Shown here: in pieces, positions 55,313 to 64,000 of the stretch
How the letters are laid out: each line of letters begins with the position of its first letter
Numbering within the stretch: position 1 is the stretch's first letter
From: JBCCMA01 sp045107005
GTDB taxonomy: Bacteria > Pseudomonadota > Gammaproteobacteria > Steroidobacterales > JBCCMA01
Direction of reading: 5' to 3'
DNA length: 64,000 nucleotides
NCBI GenBank assembly: GCA_045107005.1
Contig: JBGCFP010000080.1
Location: 59,455 to 123,454 of the forward strand
Program-made: the position numbers and the translations under genes
Notes under the pieces: generated by a model
What the model saw: only the letters and a program-made list of their open reading frames with translations
What the model was told of the DNA's origin: nothing
Database searches by the model: none

Positions 55313-57726
55313 ATGCTGACTTCCCTTCTGCTTTCCGCCACAGGTGCTGTCGCCCCCCCCCGTTTGGTTCAGCGATATTCCAAACTCTATTCGGACCAGC
55401 GATAAGCACAGACGATGCCCGCGTTGTTGCTGCCGTCTGTGGCGACGCAAGTCCGGACCCGGGCGAAGAGTGTGACGACGGCAATACGACCAGTGGCGAC
55501 GGTTGTGCGGCCAACTGCACGATCGAAGCGAGCTACATCTGCAGTGACGCGTTGCCAGGCACCCCGCCGGACAATTTGTTCACCGACGGCAGCTTTGAGG
55601 ACCGAAATGTTGCCGGCACCTGGACCGTCGATCACAGTCTTTTTGGCCCGGTGATCTGCGGCGATGATTGCGGCAGCTTCGGCGGCGGATTCGCCTTGGA
55701 TCTCAACGGCAACCCTGTAAACGGCGTCTGGGTACTACTTTCCGGGGGCAGTTTCACGGTCGCTACAACAGGATTCGTCGAGCACGATCCCGTTGTTATC
55801 CCACCCGAAGCCCAAACCCTGCAATTTAACTGGGGGCTGGGCACGGTGGGGACGTCCTGCCCGGATCAGGACGACGGCGTTCGAGTACTCATCGACGGCC
55901 AACCGGTTTGGTCGAGCAACGACGACGGCATTTGTACCGCGCAAGCCCTATGCACCCTGGCGTCTATCGATTTGGCCGCGCTGGGTGTCAATGATGGCGC
56001 CGCGCACAGCGTGCGCATTGAAGGCACGTCATCGGTCGTTCCTGCCGGCGACGACCTGACCAATATTTTTCTCGATCAGATACGTATCTTCGTCGAGGCT
56101 GACGATGCAGAACCCCCAGTGCCCAGCCAGTGCCGCGAAATAGTCTGCGGCGATGACGAGCAGTTTGGTGGCGAACAGTGCGACGACGGCAACCTAACCG
56201 ACGGCGACGGTTGCAGTTCTACGTGCGAAGTTGAACAACCCGATTTCGTGTGCACTGACGCCCAGCCCCCTACCGAATCTGGCAACGATGTGACCGACGG
56301 CGGGCTGGAGCTGGGTCGCGACAACCCGCACTGGAACTCGGCAGGTACAGTTTTCGATCCGATCTGTTCGCAATTCTACTGTGGCGCTGCTTTGGCTGAC
56401 GCCGAAGACGGCGGCGCGTTCTATGTTTGGTTCGGTGGCTCTTCGCTGCCAAACGACCAGTGGCTGACGCAAGACGTTGTGATCTCTTCGACGGCTACCA
56501 CGCTGGACTTCAAACTGCTGGTTGGTGTTTGCGATAGCGTGGATGACAATCTGAGCATCGAAATCGACGGCACAACAGTTTTCGATTTCCCATGCGACGA
56601 CAGCTTCTCCGTGTATACGCCGATCTCGGTGCCACTGGGTGTGTTTGCGGATGGCGCGAGCCACACCGTGTCATTCATTGCTAGCACGGTTGCCACCAAC
56701 GGCCGCAACTCGAACTTCTTCGTCGACAACATTTCAATTTCCACCAACACGTCGTTCGCCGGAGTGCCCAGCTCTTGTACTGAACTGCCACCTTCCTGCA
56801 ATACACCCGAGCAATTCTCGACTGACATTCCGGCTGACTGGACGGTGATCAATCTGAGCGAAGACCCGATCGACGGGTGGGGAGCGTCCACCGACGGCGT
56901 GTGCGCCTCGCAAAACTGGTCGCCAGGCACGGACAGCAATAACGTGACAGGTGGCGCCGGCATTGCCGCCTGCGCGGATTCCGACGCAACCGGTCAAATC
57001 GATGTAGACATGGGTAGCCCGTTTGCAAACGAAATGGACACCTATCTGTGCACCCCACCGATGGACCCGTCGCAAGTCACGCAGCCGCGCCTGAGTTTTC
57101 TGGTCAACTATCAATCAGCCGGCAATCGTTTGAACGACAATCAAACACCGGACGATCCCAGCGACGATTTCGATGACGATTTTTTGGACGTGCTCGTTGG
57201 CGTATTACCACCGACCGAATTGACCGTCGTGGACTATGATTTGCTTGGCCAGGTAGTTGATCATCTCGACACCACTTTGACCCTGTCGCGCGCGAGTTCG
57301 CAGGCCGTAGACCTGTCTGACTTCGCCAACGAGTCTGAAGTCTACGCGTGCTTCCACTACCGCGGCACCTACGACTGGTACGCGCAAATCGATAATGTGG
57401 CGCTGCGCGGCGCGTCCTGTGTCGCCGAGCCCGATACCGATGGCGACGGCGTGCTCGATGCCGTGGACAACTGCACGAACGAACCCAATCCCAGCCAACT
57501 GGATACTGACGGTGACGGGCACGGCAACCGCTGTGACGCCGATTTCAATAACGACTGCAGCGTTAATGCCGAGGACTTGGGCATTTTCCGCACGTTATTT
57601 TTTATGCCCGGCAATCAAGGGGATCTAAGCGGCGACGGGATCACGAGCGTTACGGATTTGGGTTTGTTTCGCGTGCTTTTTTTCAGCACTCCCGGGCCGA
57701 GCGCCGCGGGACTTTGCACAACGTAA
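55313..57726 (+). CDS. Paralogous secreted DUF4215/dockerin-like protein, signal peptide in a different frame from the body
   Basis: A paralogue of the previous gene, about 800 residues, with the same order: two DUF4215 repeats (CDDGNTTSGDGC, CDDGNLTDGDGC), beta modules, TSP3-like calcium motifs (DTDGDGVLDAVDNC) and a dockerin-like tail (DLGIFRTLFF, DLGLFRVLFF). The good start is ATG 55313, with GGAG 7 bases upstream and a signal peptide MLTSLLLSATGAVAPP, but that frame stops at 55406 (SDQR then TAA). The body is in another frame, open from 55216. A run of nine C at 55353-55361 lies at the junction; ten C would join signal and body as ...GAVAPPPFGSAIFQTLFG. So this is a phase-variable gene, a pseudogene, or a homopolymer error. 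Confidence 0.78.
55353..55361. repeat. Poly-C tract (nine C) at the end of a signal peptide
   Basis: A homopolymer of nine C lies where the reading frame of the signal peptide and that of the mature protein part. Gain of one C (or loss of two) restores a single frame. Confidence 0.9.
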
Positions 57727-57750
57727 GACGAAGGGTAGTCTGCGCGACGT

Positions 57751-59547
57751 CTACTGCGACGTCGCGATCACCGCAGGCAACAGCGTCTTCCACATGATTT
57801 GATAGCGTAGCGCGTTGCGCGATCGCCCGTCGCTGTAGTTGCCCGCGTTCATCATGATCGTCAGGTCCAGTTTGGGGACCACCAGCAGAATCTGGCCGCC
57901 GTTGCCGCTGGCGGAATAGGTCTCGAACTTCTGGCCTTCGTATTCGTAGGTGTAGCGCCACCAGCCGAAGCCGTAATTGTCTGGCTCACCGAGCGACGCA
58001 TGCGCGGCAAACGATTCGCGCACCCAGTCTTCGGACACCAGGCGTTGACCGTTCCAGACGCCGCCGTCGAGATACAGCTGACCCAGTTTCAAGAAGTCTC
58101 TGGGGCGTAGCTGGATACCGCCGCCCATGTAAGCGTGCCGGATGGGCGAGAGATTCATGTGGTATCGAGTAATCTGTAACGGCGCAGCGAATGACGCCTG
58201 AAAGAAGCGCGTTAGAGGCATGCCGGTGGCCGTGGAAACCACCTTGCCGACAAGATTTATCCCAGCCGAGCAGTAGTGACCGACCTCACCGGGCTCGTTA
58301 ACCATCGGCAGATCCAATGCGTATTTGTACCAGTCCGGTTCTTCGTCCTGACTCTGCAGCGCGTTTTCGTTGCCCGGCGAGTTTTCATCCTCATCGTTGC
58401 AGGCCAGACCGGGCGACATCGTGACCAGGTGACGAGCCGTTAGACGCTCTTTGCGCGGATCAGGATTGCCGTAGGCGTTTACGCCGCCAAACATCGGATA
58501 GACGGGCTGGTCGACATCTTTCAGAGCTCCTTGATAGATCGCCATGCCAAGGAGTGCGGATCCAACGGTTTTACCGGCGGAGCGCGAGTCGTGCATCATG
58601 TCGCGGTGGTGGCCGTGGAAGTACTCTTCCAGGACCAGTTTTCCCTTGTGCGCGACCAGCAGGCTGTGCAAATAGGGCTCACGCAGTTTGGTCGGCGTGG
58701 TCGCCGACAGCGTATTGATTAACGCGACAACAGGAGCTTGGTCTATACCGGTTGCGCCAAGCGCCGCTGTTGACCACCCGTCACCCGTCTCGACGGGCCG
58801 GAACACTTCGTCGATCGGCTCTTCCGAACGACGCGGATAGAATCCCGGTGATGTCTGGCGAGAACCGCGCGTGAACTCGAACATCCAGCCGCGATGAGAC
58901 AACGTGAAGCGCTCGCCGGGCTCTGTAATTCGTCCAGTGGCAATGAGCTCATCCTCGCCGCTGGTAAAACGAATTTCGTCGCCGTCGATGGTCGCGAACT
59001 CAATGGGAAAATAGACCCCGGTGTTGCGCTGCGGATTGCGCAGAAAAGTGCGATAGCGCTCCTGACCTGGCGCCGACTTGTCGGGCGTGAACGGAATGTT
59101 CAGCGAGTACGTCTCCCGAATCGGTACAACTGTTCCATCAAACGCATCCGGTCCGGCCAACCTCAGGTTCACGGGGCTTGCGAACGCGTGGTAGTAGACG
59201 GGGCCCGCCGGTTGAACCCAGTGGCCACGGATCGGGGCGTCCGCTTGCGTTTGCTGTCCCTCAAAATACCCCAAATCGGGAAAAGCGAAAGACCACTGGA
59301 TCAAGCCATCTTCTGCCACGTCGCGGCTGGCCGCAACGCGTTCGCCCTGCACTTGCGCAATCCAACGCTCGGACGATTTTCGCAACGTTACGCTGCCTTC
59401 GAGCGGAACACCGTAGTTGCGTTCCGCCACCCACAATCCGGCCCAAGGCGAATCACCCGAAGAATTGGCAGACGCTTGCTGCGAGAAGGCTGCGACGCCA
59501 AAGCTGCACACGATGACATAGGTGATAGCGAAAATATGGCTCTTCAT
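57751..59547 (-). CDS. Serine hydrolase, class C beta-lactamase-like
   Basis: An exported serine hydrolase of 598 residues. A 200-residue beta-rich N-terminal part (WAGLWVAERNYGVPLEGSVT) is followed by a penicillin-binding/beta-lactamase domain: the SxxK motif is in SRSAGKTVGS, the YxS/N motif is in YCSAGINLVG, and the C-terminal WWRYTYEYEGQ...GNGGQILLVVP carries the HxG-like site. Signal MKSHIFAITYVIVCSFGVAA and AGAG upstream fix ATG 59547; the frame extends 15 codons further. It could be an esterase or peptidase. It is divergent from the CadC-like regulator. Confidence 0.85.
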   Translation of the reverse strand: MKSHIFAITYVIVCSFGVAAFSQQASANSSGDSPWAGLWVAERNYGVPLEGSVTLRKSSERWIAQVQGERVAASRDVAEDGLIQWSFAFPDLGYFEGQQTQADAPIRGHWVQPAGPVYYHAFASPVNLRLAGPDAFDGTVVPIRETYSLNIPFTPDKSAPGQERYRTFLRNPQRNTGVYFPIEFATIDGDEIRFTSGEDELIATGRITEPGERFTLSHRGWMFEFTRGSRQTSPGFYPRRSEEPIDEVFRPVETGDGWSTAALGATGIDQAPVVALINTLSATTPTKLREPYLHSLLVAHKGKLVLEEYFHGHHRDMMHDSRSAGKTVGSALLGMAIYQGALKDVDQPVYPMFGGVNAYGNPDPRKERLTARHLVTMSPGLACNDEDENSPGNENALQSQDEEPDWYKYALDLPMVNEPGEVGHYCSAGINLVGKVVSTATGMPLTRFFQASFAAPLQITRYHMNLSPIRHAYMGGGIQLRPRDFLKLGQLYLDGGVWNGQRLVSEDWVRESFAAHASLGEPDNYGFGWWRYTYEYEGQKFETYSASGNGGQILLVVPKLDLTIMMNAGNYSDGRSRNALRYQIMWKTLLPAVIATSQ

Positions 59548-59678
59548 TGGGCTCTCTTTTTGGACCAGGAGGGTTACGCGTTTCCCATCCAACCTAGATC
59601 AAGGGGGCATTTTTGTCACATGAAGAAAGCTGAATTTTCCTGAAGCAAACCCCTTCAAAGACGTTTAGACTTCCCACT

Positions 59679-61250
59679 ATGCGTTATACATTCAAGGACT
59701 TGTCCATCGATACGGCGGGACGCACTGTGCACCGTGACCACGCGCTCCTGAAGCTGCCGGATTTGAGTTTCGACGTTCTATCCAAACTCATTGAGGCCGC
59801 ACCGGATACGGTCAGTGCCGACGAGTTTTCCCGCACCGTATGGCAAAAACACTACATCAGCGATGACACGATCGCGCAGCGGATTGCGCTGTTGCGCAAA
59901 GTGCTGGGCGACAACCCAAAGAGCCCTACCTACATACGCACCGTTCGGGGAGCCGGGTACGCACTCACCGCTCCGGTTGTTCTCGTCGAGCCGCACGCCC
60001 CGCAGACCTCGGTCTCAATTGGTCGTCGAGGCGCATGGTTTGGCGCGGCGTGTGTTGCCCTGGCGTTTCTCGTGGTCATGCTTGTTCCTAACCCGCGCAA
60101 CACGGCGACCGAGCCAACCATCAAGCGGACCACGCCACGCCCAGGTACCGGCATCACGACACTCATTGAGCGCGCGAGATCGCAGCTGAGCCTGCATCAG
60201 GCGACCGAAACCAACCGAGCCATTGCCATGTTGCGGGAGGCGCTGACCCAGGACCCGGACAACTTCGATGCGCGCCTGACGCTGAGCTTTGCTTTGACCA
60301 CAAGATCAACGAAGTTTGACGGGACTGAAGACGAAGAACGCGAAGCAGAGAGCATTGCGCGATCTCTGCTCCTTGAGCGCCCCGACAGCAGCAACGCCTG
60401 GTCGGCGCTGGGCTATGCGCTGGATGCTCAAGGTCGGTCCAATGAAAGCCTGCCTGCCTATCAAACGGCCTACGAGATCGACCCGAGAAATGCGTCGGCG
60501 CTCTCCAGTGCGGCCTACACGAACATGATCCTTGGTGATCTTTTCCAAGCCCTGACGCTTGAAGTTCGAGCGAGACATTCCGGCCGCACGTCGCGCTATT
60601 CGGAGATTCAGATTGCAACGCTTACCGAGCTTATCGACCACCCTTCGGCAGCAGACTGGAGGGCGAAAGCCCTGTCTTTGAATCCCGGTCAAGTGGTGGT
60701 TCTCAGTTCGATTGCCCGATCACATTTGCGCCGCGGTGACCCGCACGCGGCCGTGGAAGTACTCGATCAGGCTAACAGCGACGACAAAACCGCCCCGCCA
60801 GTGTTGCAGCTGCGCGGACGTGCGGCGCTGGCATTGGGGGACCTGGCTGAGGCACGCGTGCATTTTTTGCGTGCCGGGGAAAGAGGAAGCCTTGATCTCG
60901 CCGCGCTCGATGCTCTAAGTGGTAACGTCACTGGCGCAGAGAAAACACTGCAACACAAACTCGGTCAGTTACGAAACAGTACCTGGCCCGGGTTTCGCGT
61001 ACACCTGGCTGAAATCAGCCACGCCCTGGGCAAGACGGAGGAAGCACTTTCGCTCATCAAGGAAGCCGTCAATCTTGGGTGGCGCGATCTTCTCTGGCTC
61101 AAACGATCACCCTTTCTCGAAGTCACCATGCAATCCGAGGCTGGACAACAAATAGAAGACCGGATCAACCGAGAACTCGAAGCGCAGCGTCGCCTGATCA
61201 TGAACACAGAACAACTCGCACTGTTTCTCGACGAGAATTCCGCGTCTTAA
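59679..61250 (+). CDS. CadC-like membrane transcriptional regulator with TPR repeats
   Basis: A 523-residue regulator: an N-terminal winged-helix domain of the OmpR/PhoB (CadC) type (residues 1-100: PDLSFDVLSKLIEAAPDTVS, SDDTIAQRIALLRKVLGDN, YIRTVRGAGYAL), one membrane helix (WFGAACVALAFLVVMLVP) near 125, and periplasmic TPR-like repeats (DNFDARLTLSFALTTR, SNAWSALGYALDAQGRSNES). It senses something outside the cytoplasm, identity unknown. The divergent serine hydrolase gene (132 bases away) is a plausible target. Confidence 0.9.
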   Translation: MRYTFKDLSIDTAGRTVHRDHALLKLPDLSFDVLSKLIEAAPDTVSADEFSRTVWQKHYISDDTIAQRIALLRKVLGDNPKSPTYIRTVRGAGYALTAPVVLVEPHAPQTSVSIGRRGAWFGAACVALAFLVVMLVPNPRNTATEPTIKRTTPRPGTGITTLIERARSQLSLHQATETNRAIAMLREALTQDPDNFDARLTLSFALTTRSTKFDGTEDEEREAESIARSLLLERPDSSNAWSALGYALDAQGRSNESLPAYQTAYEIDPRNASALSSAAYTNMILGDLFQALTLEVRARHSGRTSRYSEIQIATLTELIDHPSAADWRAKALSLNPGQVVVLSSIARSHLRRGDPHAAVEVLDQANSDDKTAPPVLQLRGRAALALGDLAEARVHFLRAGERGSLDLAALDALSGNVTGAEKTLQHKLGQLRNSTWPGFRVHLAEISHALGKTEEALSLIKEAVNLGWRDLLWLKRSPFLEVTMQSEAGQQIEDRINRELEAQRRLIMNTEQLALFLDENSAS

Positions 61251-61440
61251 TACGGCAGTCATACCATGGCATCAATGCGACGCGAAAAGACTGCGTCTGA
61301 TTCAAAAGGTCTGTGCGACTGAAAATGCCATTGCTTAAGTAAAGAATTGTTATGACAGTTGCCATAACTCCTTAAAAAACTGCTGGTTTTGTGACCATCG
61401 TCTCGGCGTTTTTGCGGTCTGCTCCGTAGACTTCAGAACT

Positions 61441-61995
61441 ATGAAAAACCAACGCGGAATGACCTTGCTCGAAGTCATGATGGCTGTGTCCGTCGGCTCC
61501 ATTCTTGTCGCTGTCGGCGTACCCAGCTTTGTCAGCACGGTGCGCAACAGCGAAATGACCAGCGCCGCCAACGGCATGGTTGGCGCTCTGTATGCCGCGC
61601 GCTCCGAGGCCGTTAAGCGCCGTACGCGCGTGACGCTGTGCCGCTCGACCACCGGCACCAGTGGGCCGGAGTGCTCCGCCACTGGCGACGAAATCGCGGT
61701 GTTCATGAACGTTGCCAACGACACCACGATCGATACCGCCAACGGTGACATCGTAATCCAGTCGCTCAAATGGCTGCCCGACACGATTGACGTTACCTCC
61801 GACGATGTGCCCGACGCCTTTTCGTTTAACGCATCGGGTTTTACCCGGGCGCAGGCGGGCGGTACGGTGTCCGGTGACGTATTGTTTTGCGGACCGCGCG
61901 GTGATGAAGGCGCGAGGGTATTGACGCTGGCGCCGACCGGTCGGCCATTGATTCGCAAACAGGCGGACGTGTCCGGCGGACCCAGCTGCACGTAA
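61441..61995 (+). CDS. GspH/FimT family pseudopilin
   Basis: A 184-residue type IV pilin-like protein with the prepilin cleavage and N-methylation site G-MTLLEVMMAVSV (cleavage after residue 6) and the hydrophobic helix. The GspH/FimT domain follows (MTSAANGMVGALYAARSEAV, VTLCRSTTGTSGPEC, GFTRAQAGGTVSG). Minor pilins of this type prime pilus or type II secretion pseudopilus assembly. No other pilus gene is nearby, so it is an isolated copy. Confidence 0.92.
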   Translation: MKNQRGMTLLEVMMAVSVGSILVAVGVPSFVSTVRNSEMTSAANGMVGALYAARSEAVKRRTRVTLCRSTTGTSGPECSATGDEIAVFMNVANDTTIDTANGDIVIQSLKWLPDTIDVTSDDVPDAFSFNASGFTRAQAGGTVSGDVLFCGPRGDEGARVLTLAPTGRPLIRKQADVSGGPSCT

Positions 61996-62022
61996 CACCA
62001 ACCGGCCCAAAACAGGTAAACG

Positions 62023-62060
62023 AAAAACGGCTTCAGCGGTGTGCGCTGAAGCCGTTTTTT
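62023..62060. terminator. Bidirectional Rho-independent terminator
   Basis: A 16-base stem AAAAACGGCTTCAGCG/CGCTGAAGCCGTTTTT (62023-62038 with 62044-62059), loop GTGTG, between the convergent pseudopilin and OmpA-type genes. A/T runs on both sides serve both strands. Confidence 0.95.
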
Positions 62061-62087
62061 CCTGGGCCCGCTATTTGGCGAACTGCG

Positions 62088-64000
62088 CTAGCGCCAGCTC
62101 AGAACAACGCGTCGGTTCAATGCCCTGCCCTGCTCCGTCGCGTTGGTGGCGATGGGATCCGTTGGCCCCAGCCCGATGACCTCCACTTGATCTGCCCGCA
62201 CGCCCCTGGCCATCAGGAAATCGGCCACCACCAGGGCACGACGTTCTGACAAACGCGTGTTGTACGCCGCACCGCCAATGTTGTCGGTGTATCCGGTAAT
62301 ACGCACGCCGGCCCGCGGCGATGCCAGCAGCGTCGCCGCCAGCTCTTCGAGCGCTCGGGCCGAGTCGGCGTCGAGCGCGTTGGATTTGTACGCGAAGCGC
62401 ACCACCGGCAGCGACGACTTGGCTGAAATGCGCATGGGCGGCACGGTCGATGTCATGTTCTGACTCGCCACGTCAGAGCGACGCAATTCCACGCGTCGAT
62501 TCAGCGCGCGCCCTTGCTCGGTCTGATTGTCCGCTATCGGCTGACGCTGTCCGTAACCAATGGAACTCAATCGCGCGCGCGGTACGCCGCGATCGACCAG
62601 ATACTGCAGCACCTGCGCAGCGCGGCGCGCGGACAGTGGCTGGTTATACGCGTGCCCACCGACAGTGTCGGTGTGACCGACCAGTTCAACGGTCACGCTC
62701 GGGTGATCCAGCAACCACAACGCCGCTGCGTCCAGCTTGTTCGCCGAATCGGGCGTCAGGTTGTCCGACTTGTAGGCGAAGCGCACCGTCGGCCAGTCGT
62801 AGTCCAGAGACTCGGGGCAGCCCGTCGCGTCCACACTTACGCCAGTCGCCGTACCGGGGCAAGCGTCGAGTCGATCGGCCACCCGATCGCCGTCGGTATC
62901 CGGCACGCAACCCGTCGCGTCGACCGGTTCACCGCGCGGCGTACTCGGGCAACGATCGTCGGCATCAGGGATTTGATCGTAGTCGCCGTCTGCGATGCGC
63001 GCAGGTGGCGGCTCGGGCGCAGGAGTCGGCGCTGCCGCTTCGCTCGCGACCGATTCACGACGGCGCTCGCCCCTGCCGAAGGACCGACCTACGTAGATGC
63101 CGGCGAACCACGCGTCGCGGTCGTACCAGTCAATGTCCCCGCGCGCAAACCACGCGCTGCCCGGCAGTTGAAAATCGACGCCGCCACCAAAGGCAATCTG
63201 CACGCCGGTCTGTTTATCAAAATCCAGCGGTGCGCCACTGGCTTCATTGCGAATAAATGACACACCGGCTTTGGCGAAAGGACGAAACGTGCGTTCGGGC
63301 CAGAAGCGATAGCCGCCCATGATCGAGGGCACACGATAGTCGATGGCGGCGTTTGGAAACGCGGCGTTCACTGCGGGATTGAGATTGACCAGCCCCGCTT
63401 CGCCAAGGTCAGCATAGCGCAGCTCGGCGAACCAGTGCGACGTGAAACGTTTGCCAACAAACAGTCCCAAGCCGCCATCGTGATTTTCACTCGCATCGTG
63501 CACAAAATTCTGCGCCTGCTCATCCGGTGATACGTAGGAGTAGCCCAGGCCAAGACCGGCGTACCAACACTGCGACCACGCGTAGTCGCCGCCTACCGTG
63601 CAGTCGTCACCGGCCCGTGCGCTTGGCGTAGTGACCCACGACAGCGCCAGGCACACCACGGCGAGTGCCGCGACCTGCCGACGACGGCGCAGCGCCAGCG
63701 CACCAAACGCGATGACCAACAGCAACGGTGTCAACGCGCCGCCGCCACCGAACCCCTCGAGCGCGGTCTGCAGTTGACCGTCGCGTTCGAGATAGTCCGG
63801 CACGCCGTTGTTGTTGAAATCGTTGTTGCCTTCGAGGGCGTCATCGATACCGTCGTTGTCGCTGTCGGTATCCTGGAAATCCGGCGTCCCATCGCCGTCA
63901 GTATCCACGGGATTGGCGAAATCCTGAGCTTCGATGGCATCGTCGATGCCGTCGTTGTCTTCATCGTTCCCGGTTAAAGGTGGTAGACCGGCTTCTTCGC
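62088..64000 (-). CDS. OmpA-family giant surface protein (5' truncated) with internal GlyGly-CTERM-like segment
   Basis: The frame is open to the right edge, so the protein starts outside the window. From the edge inward: calcium-type repeats (NDEDNDGIDDAIE, DTDGDGTPDFQDTDSDNDGI), then GGGGALTPLLLVIAFGALAL followed by RRRR (63675-63749), which looks exactly like a C-terminal GlyGly-CTERM sorting signal. It continues without stop into a signal-like hydrophobic stretch (VAALAVVCLALSWV...ARA), an OmpA-type transmembrane barrel, TSP3-like linkers (DGDYDQIPDADDRCP) and two tandem OmpA peptidoglycan-binding domains (RFAYKSDNLTPDSANKLDAA and RFAYKSNALDADSARALEEL, each with the N...L..RRA pattern). 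It appears to be a fusion. Confidence 0.88.
   Translation of the reverse strand, partial: EEAGLPPLTGNDEDNDGIDDAIEAQDFANPVDTDGDGTPDFQDTDSDNDGIDDALEGNNDFNNNGVPDYLERDGQLQTALEGFGGGGALTPLLLVIAFGALALRRRRQVAALAVVCLALSWVTTPSARAGDDCTVGGDYAWSQCWYAGLGLGYSYVSPDEQAQNFVHDASENHDGGLGLFVGKRFTSHWFAELRYADLGEAGLVNLNPAVNAAFPNAAIDYRVPSIMGGYRFWPERTFRPFAKAGVSFIRNEASGAPLDFDKQTGVQIAFGGGVDFQLPGSAWFARGDIDWYDRDAWFAGIYVGRSFGRGERRRESVASEAAAPTPAPEPPPARIADGDYDQIPDADDRCPSTPRGEPVDATGCVPDTDGDRVADRLDACPGTATGVSVDATGCPESLDYDWPTVRFAYKSDNLTPDSANKLDAAALWLLDHPSVTVELVGHTDTVGGHAYNQPLSARRAAQVLQYLVDRGVPRARLSSIGYGQRQPIADNQTEQGRALNRRVELRRSDVASQNMTSTVPPMRISAKSSLPVVRFAYKSNALDADSARALEELAATLLASPRAGVRITGYTDNIGGAAYNTRLSERRALVVADFLMARGVRADQVEVIGLGPTDPIATNATEQGRALNRRVVLSWR

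Noticed and set aside
57743..57766. Inverted repeat CGCGACGT/ACGTCGCG between the second DUF4215 gene and the hydrolase
   Set aside because: It has no T run on either side and overlaps the hydrolase stop, so I did not call it a terminator.
62321..63256. 311-residue plus-strand frame within the OmpA-type gene
   Set aside because: Arg/Ala-rich shadow of the opposite strand.
1..64000. CRISPR arrays, tRNA or rRNA genes, phage or intact IS
   Set aside because: No regular direct repeats with spacers, no cloverleaf or rRNA-like stretch, and no transposase or integrase frame was recognised.

Overview
The window is GC-rich, densely coded chromosomal DNA of a Gram-negative bacterium, most likely an environmental (probably marine) gammaproteobacterium. 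The evidence is the gene set: ZapE, EtfBA, large 180-kDa-type NAD-glutamate dehydrogenase, QmcA/NfeD, an acetolactate synthase with separate subunits plus biosynthetic IlvA, many lipoproteins with lipoboxes, outer-membrane barrels, a VPLPA/PEP-CTERM protein and OmpA domains. I saw no rRNA, tRNA, CRISPR array, phage module or intact insertion sequence. The species cannot be named from sequence alone.

Left part (1-28.5 kb), mostly housekeeping. It opens inside the biotin subunit of an acyl-CoA carboxylase, followed by an HSD10-like dehydrogenase, a two-subunit M16 peptidase whose second gene carries an in-frame amber stop, EtfBA and ZapE. Next come DUF4399, a GNAT, a maleylacetoacetate isomerase and a divergent MarR regulator. 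NAD-glutamate dehydrogenase is coupled to a NYN-LOTUS protein. A lipoprotein gene sits behind what I read as a cyclic-di-GMP-I (GEMM-I) riboswitch on the minus strand (about 17305-17395). HIT, GDPD, SRPBCC, NfeD and QmcA genes follow, then the branched-chain amino acid genes. The large and small acetolactate synthase subunits are divergent here rather than in one operon, and ilvA follows ilvH.

Central part (28.5-50.8 kb), the most unusual region. A compact minus-strand operon of about 16 kb (28551-44439, genes abutting or overlapping) encodes a proton-channel motor (MotA/TolQ/ExbB plus two ExbD/TolR), a TonB/AgmX-like transducer, three exported TPR proteins and two outer-membrane beta-barrel proteins. 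It resembles the core of the Myxococcus Glt gliding and Nfs spore-coat machines. Embedded in it is a redox set: a TlpA-like thioredoxin, DUF4266 lipoprotein, DUF3570 barrel protein and the flavinyltransferase ApbE. At its head is a beta-propeller di-heme protein of the HzsA-related type. Divergent from it, across a region with a perfect CRP half-site pair, is a plus-strand operon of two CxxCH cytochrome-like secreted proteins (one with a LamG-like domain) and a Tat-exported DUF1501-like protein, then a second TlpA-like thioredoxin. I infer one energised, redox-active trans-envelope system of unknown purpose.

Right part (50.8-64 kb), surface and secreted proteins. There are two paralogous secreted proteins with cysteine-rich DUF4215 repeats, thrombospondin-type-3-like calcium motifs and dockerin-like tails. 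The second has a run of nine C inside its signal peptide that puts the signal and body in different frames. A class-C-like serine hydrolase is divergent from a CadC-like winged-helix TPR regulator. A lone GspH/FimT pseudopilin follows, then a giant OmpA-type protein entering from the right edge that carries an internal GlyGly-CTERM-like segment and tandem OmpA domains.
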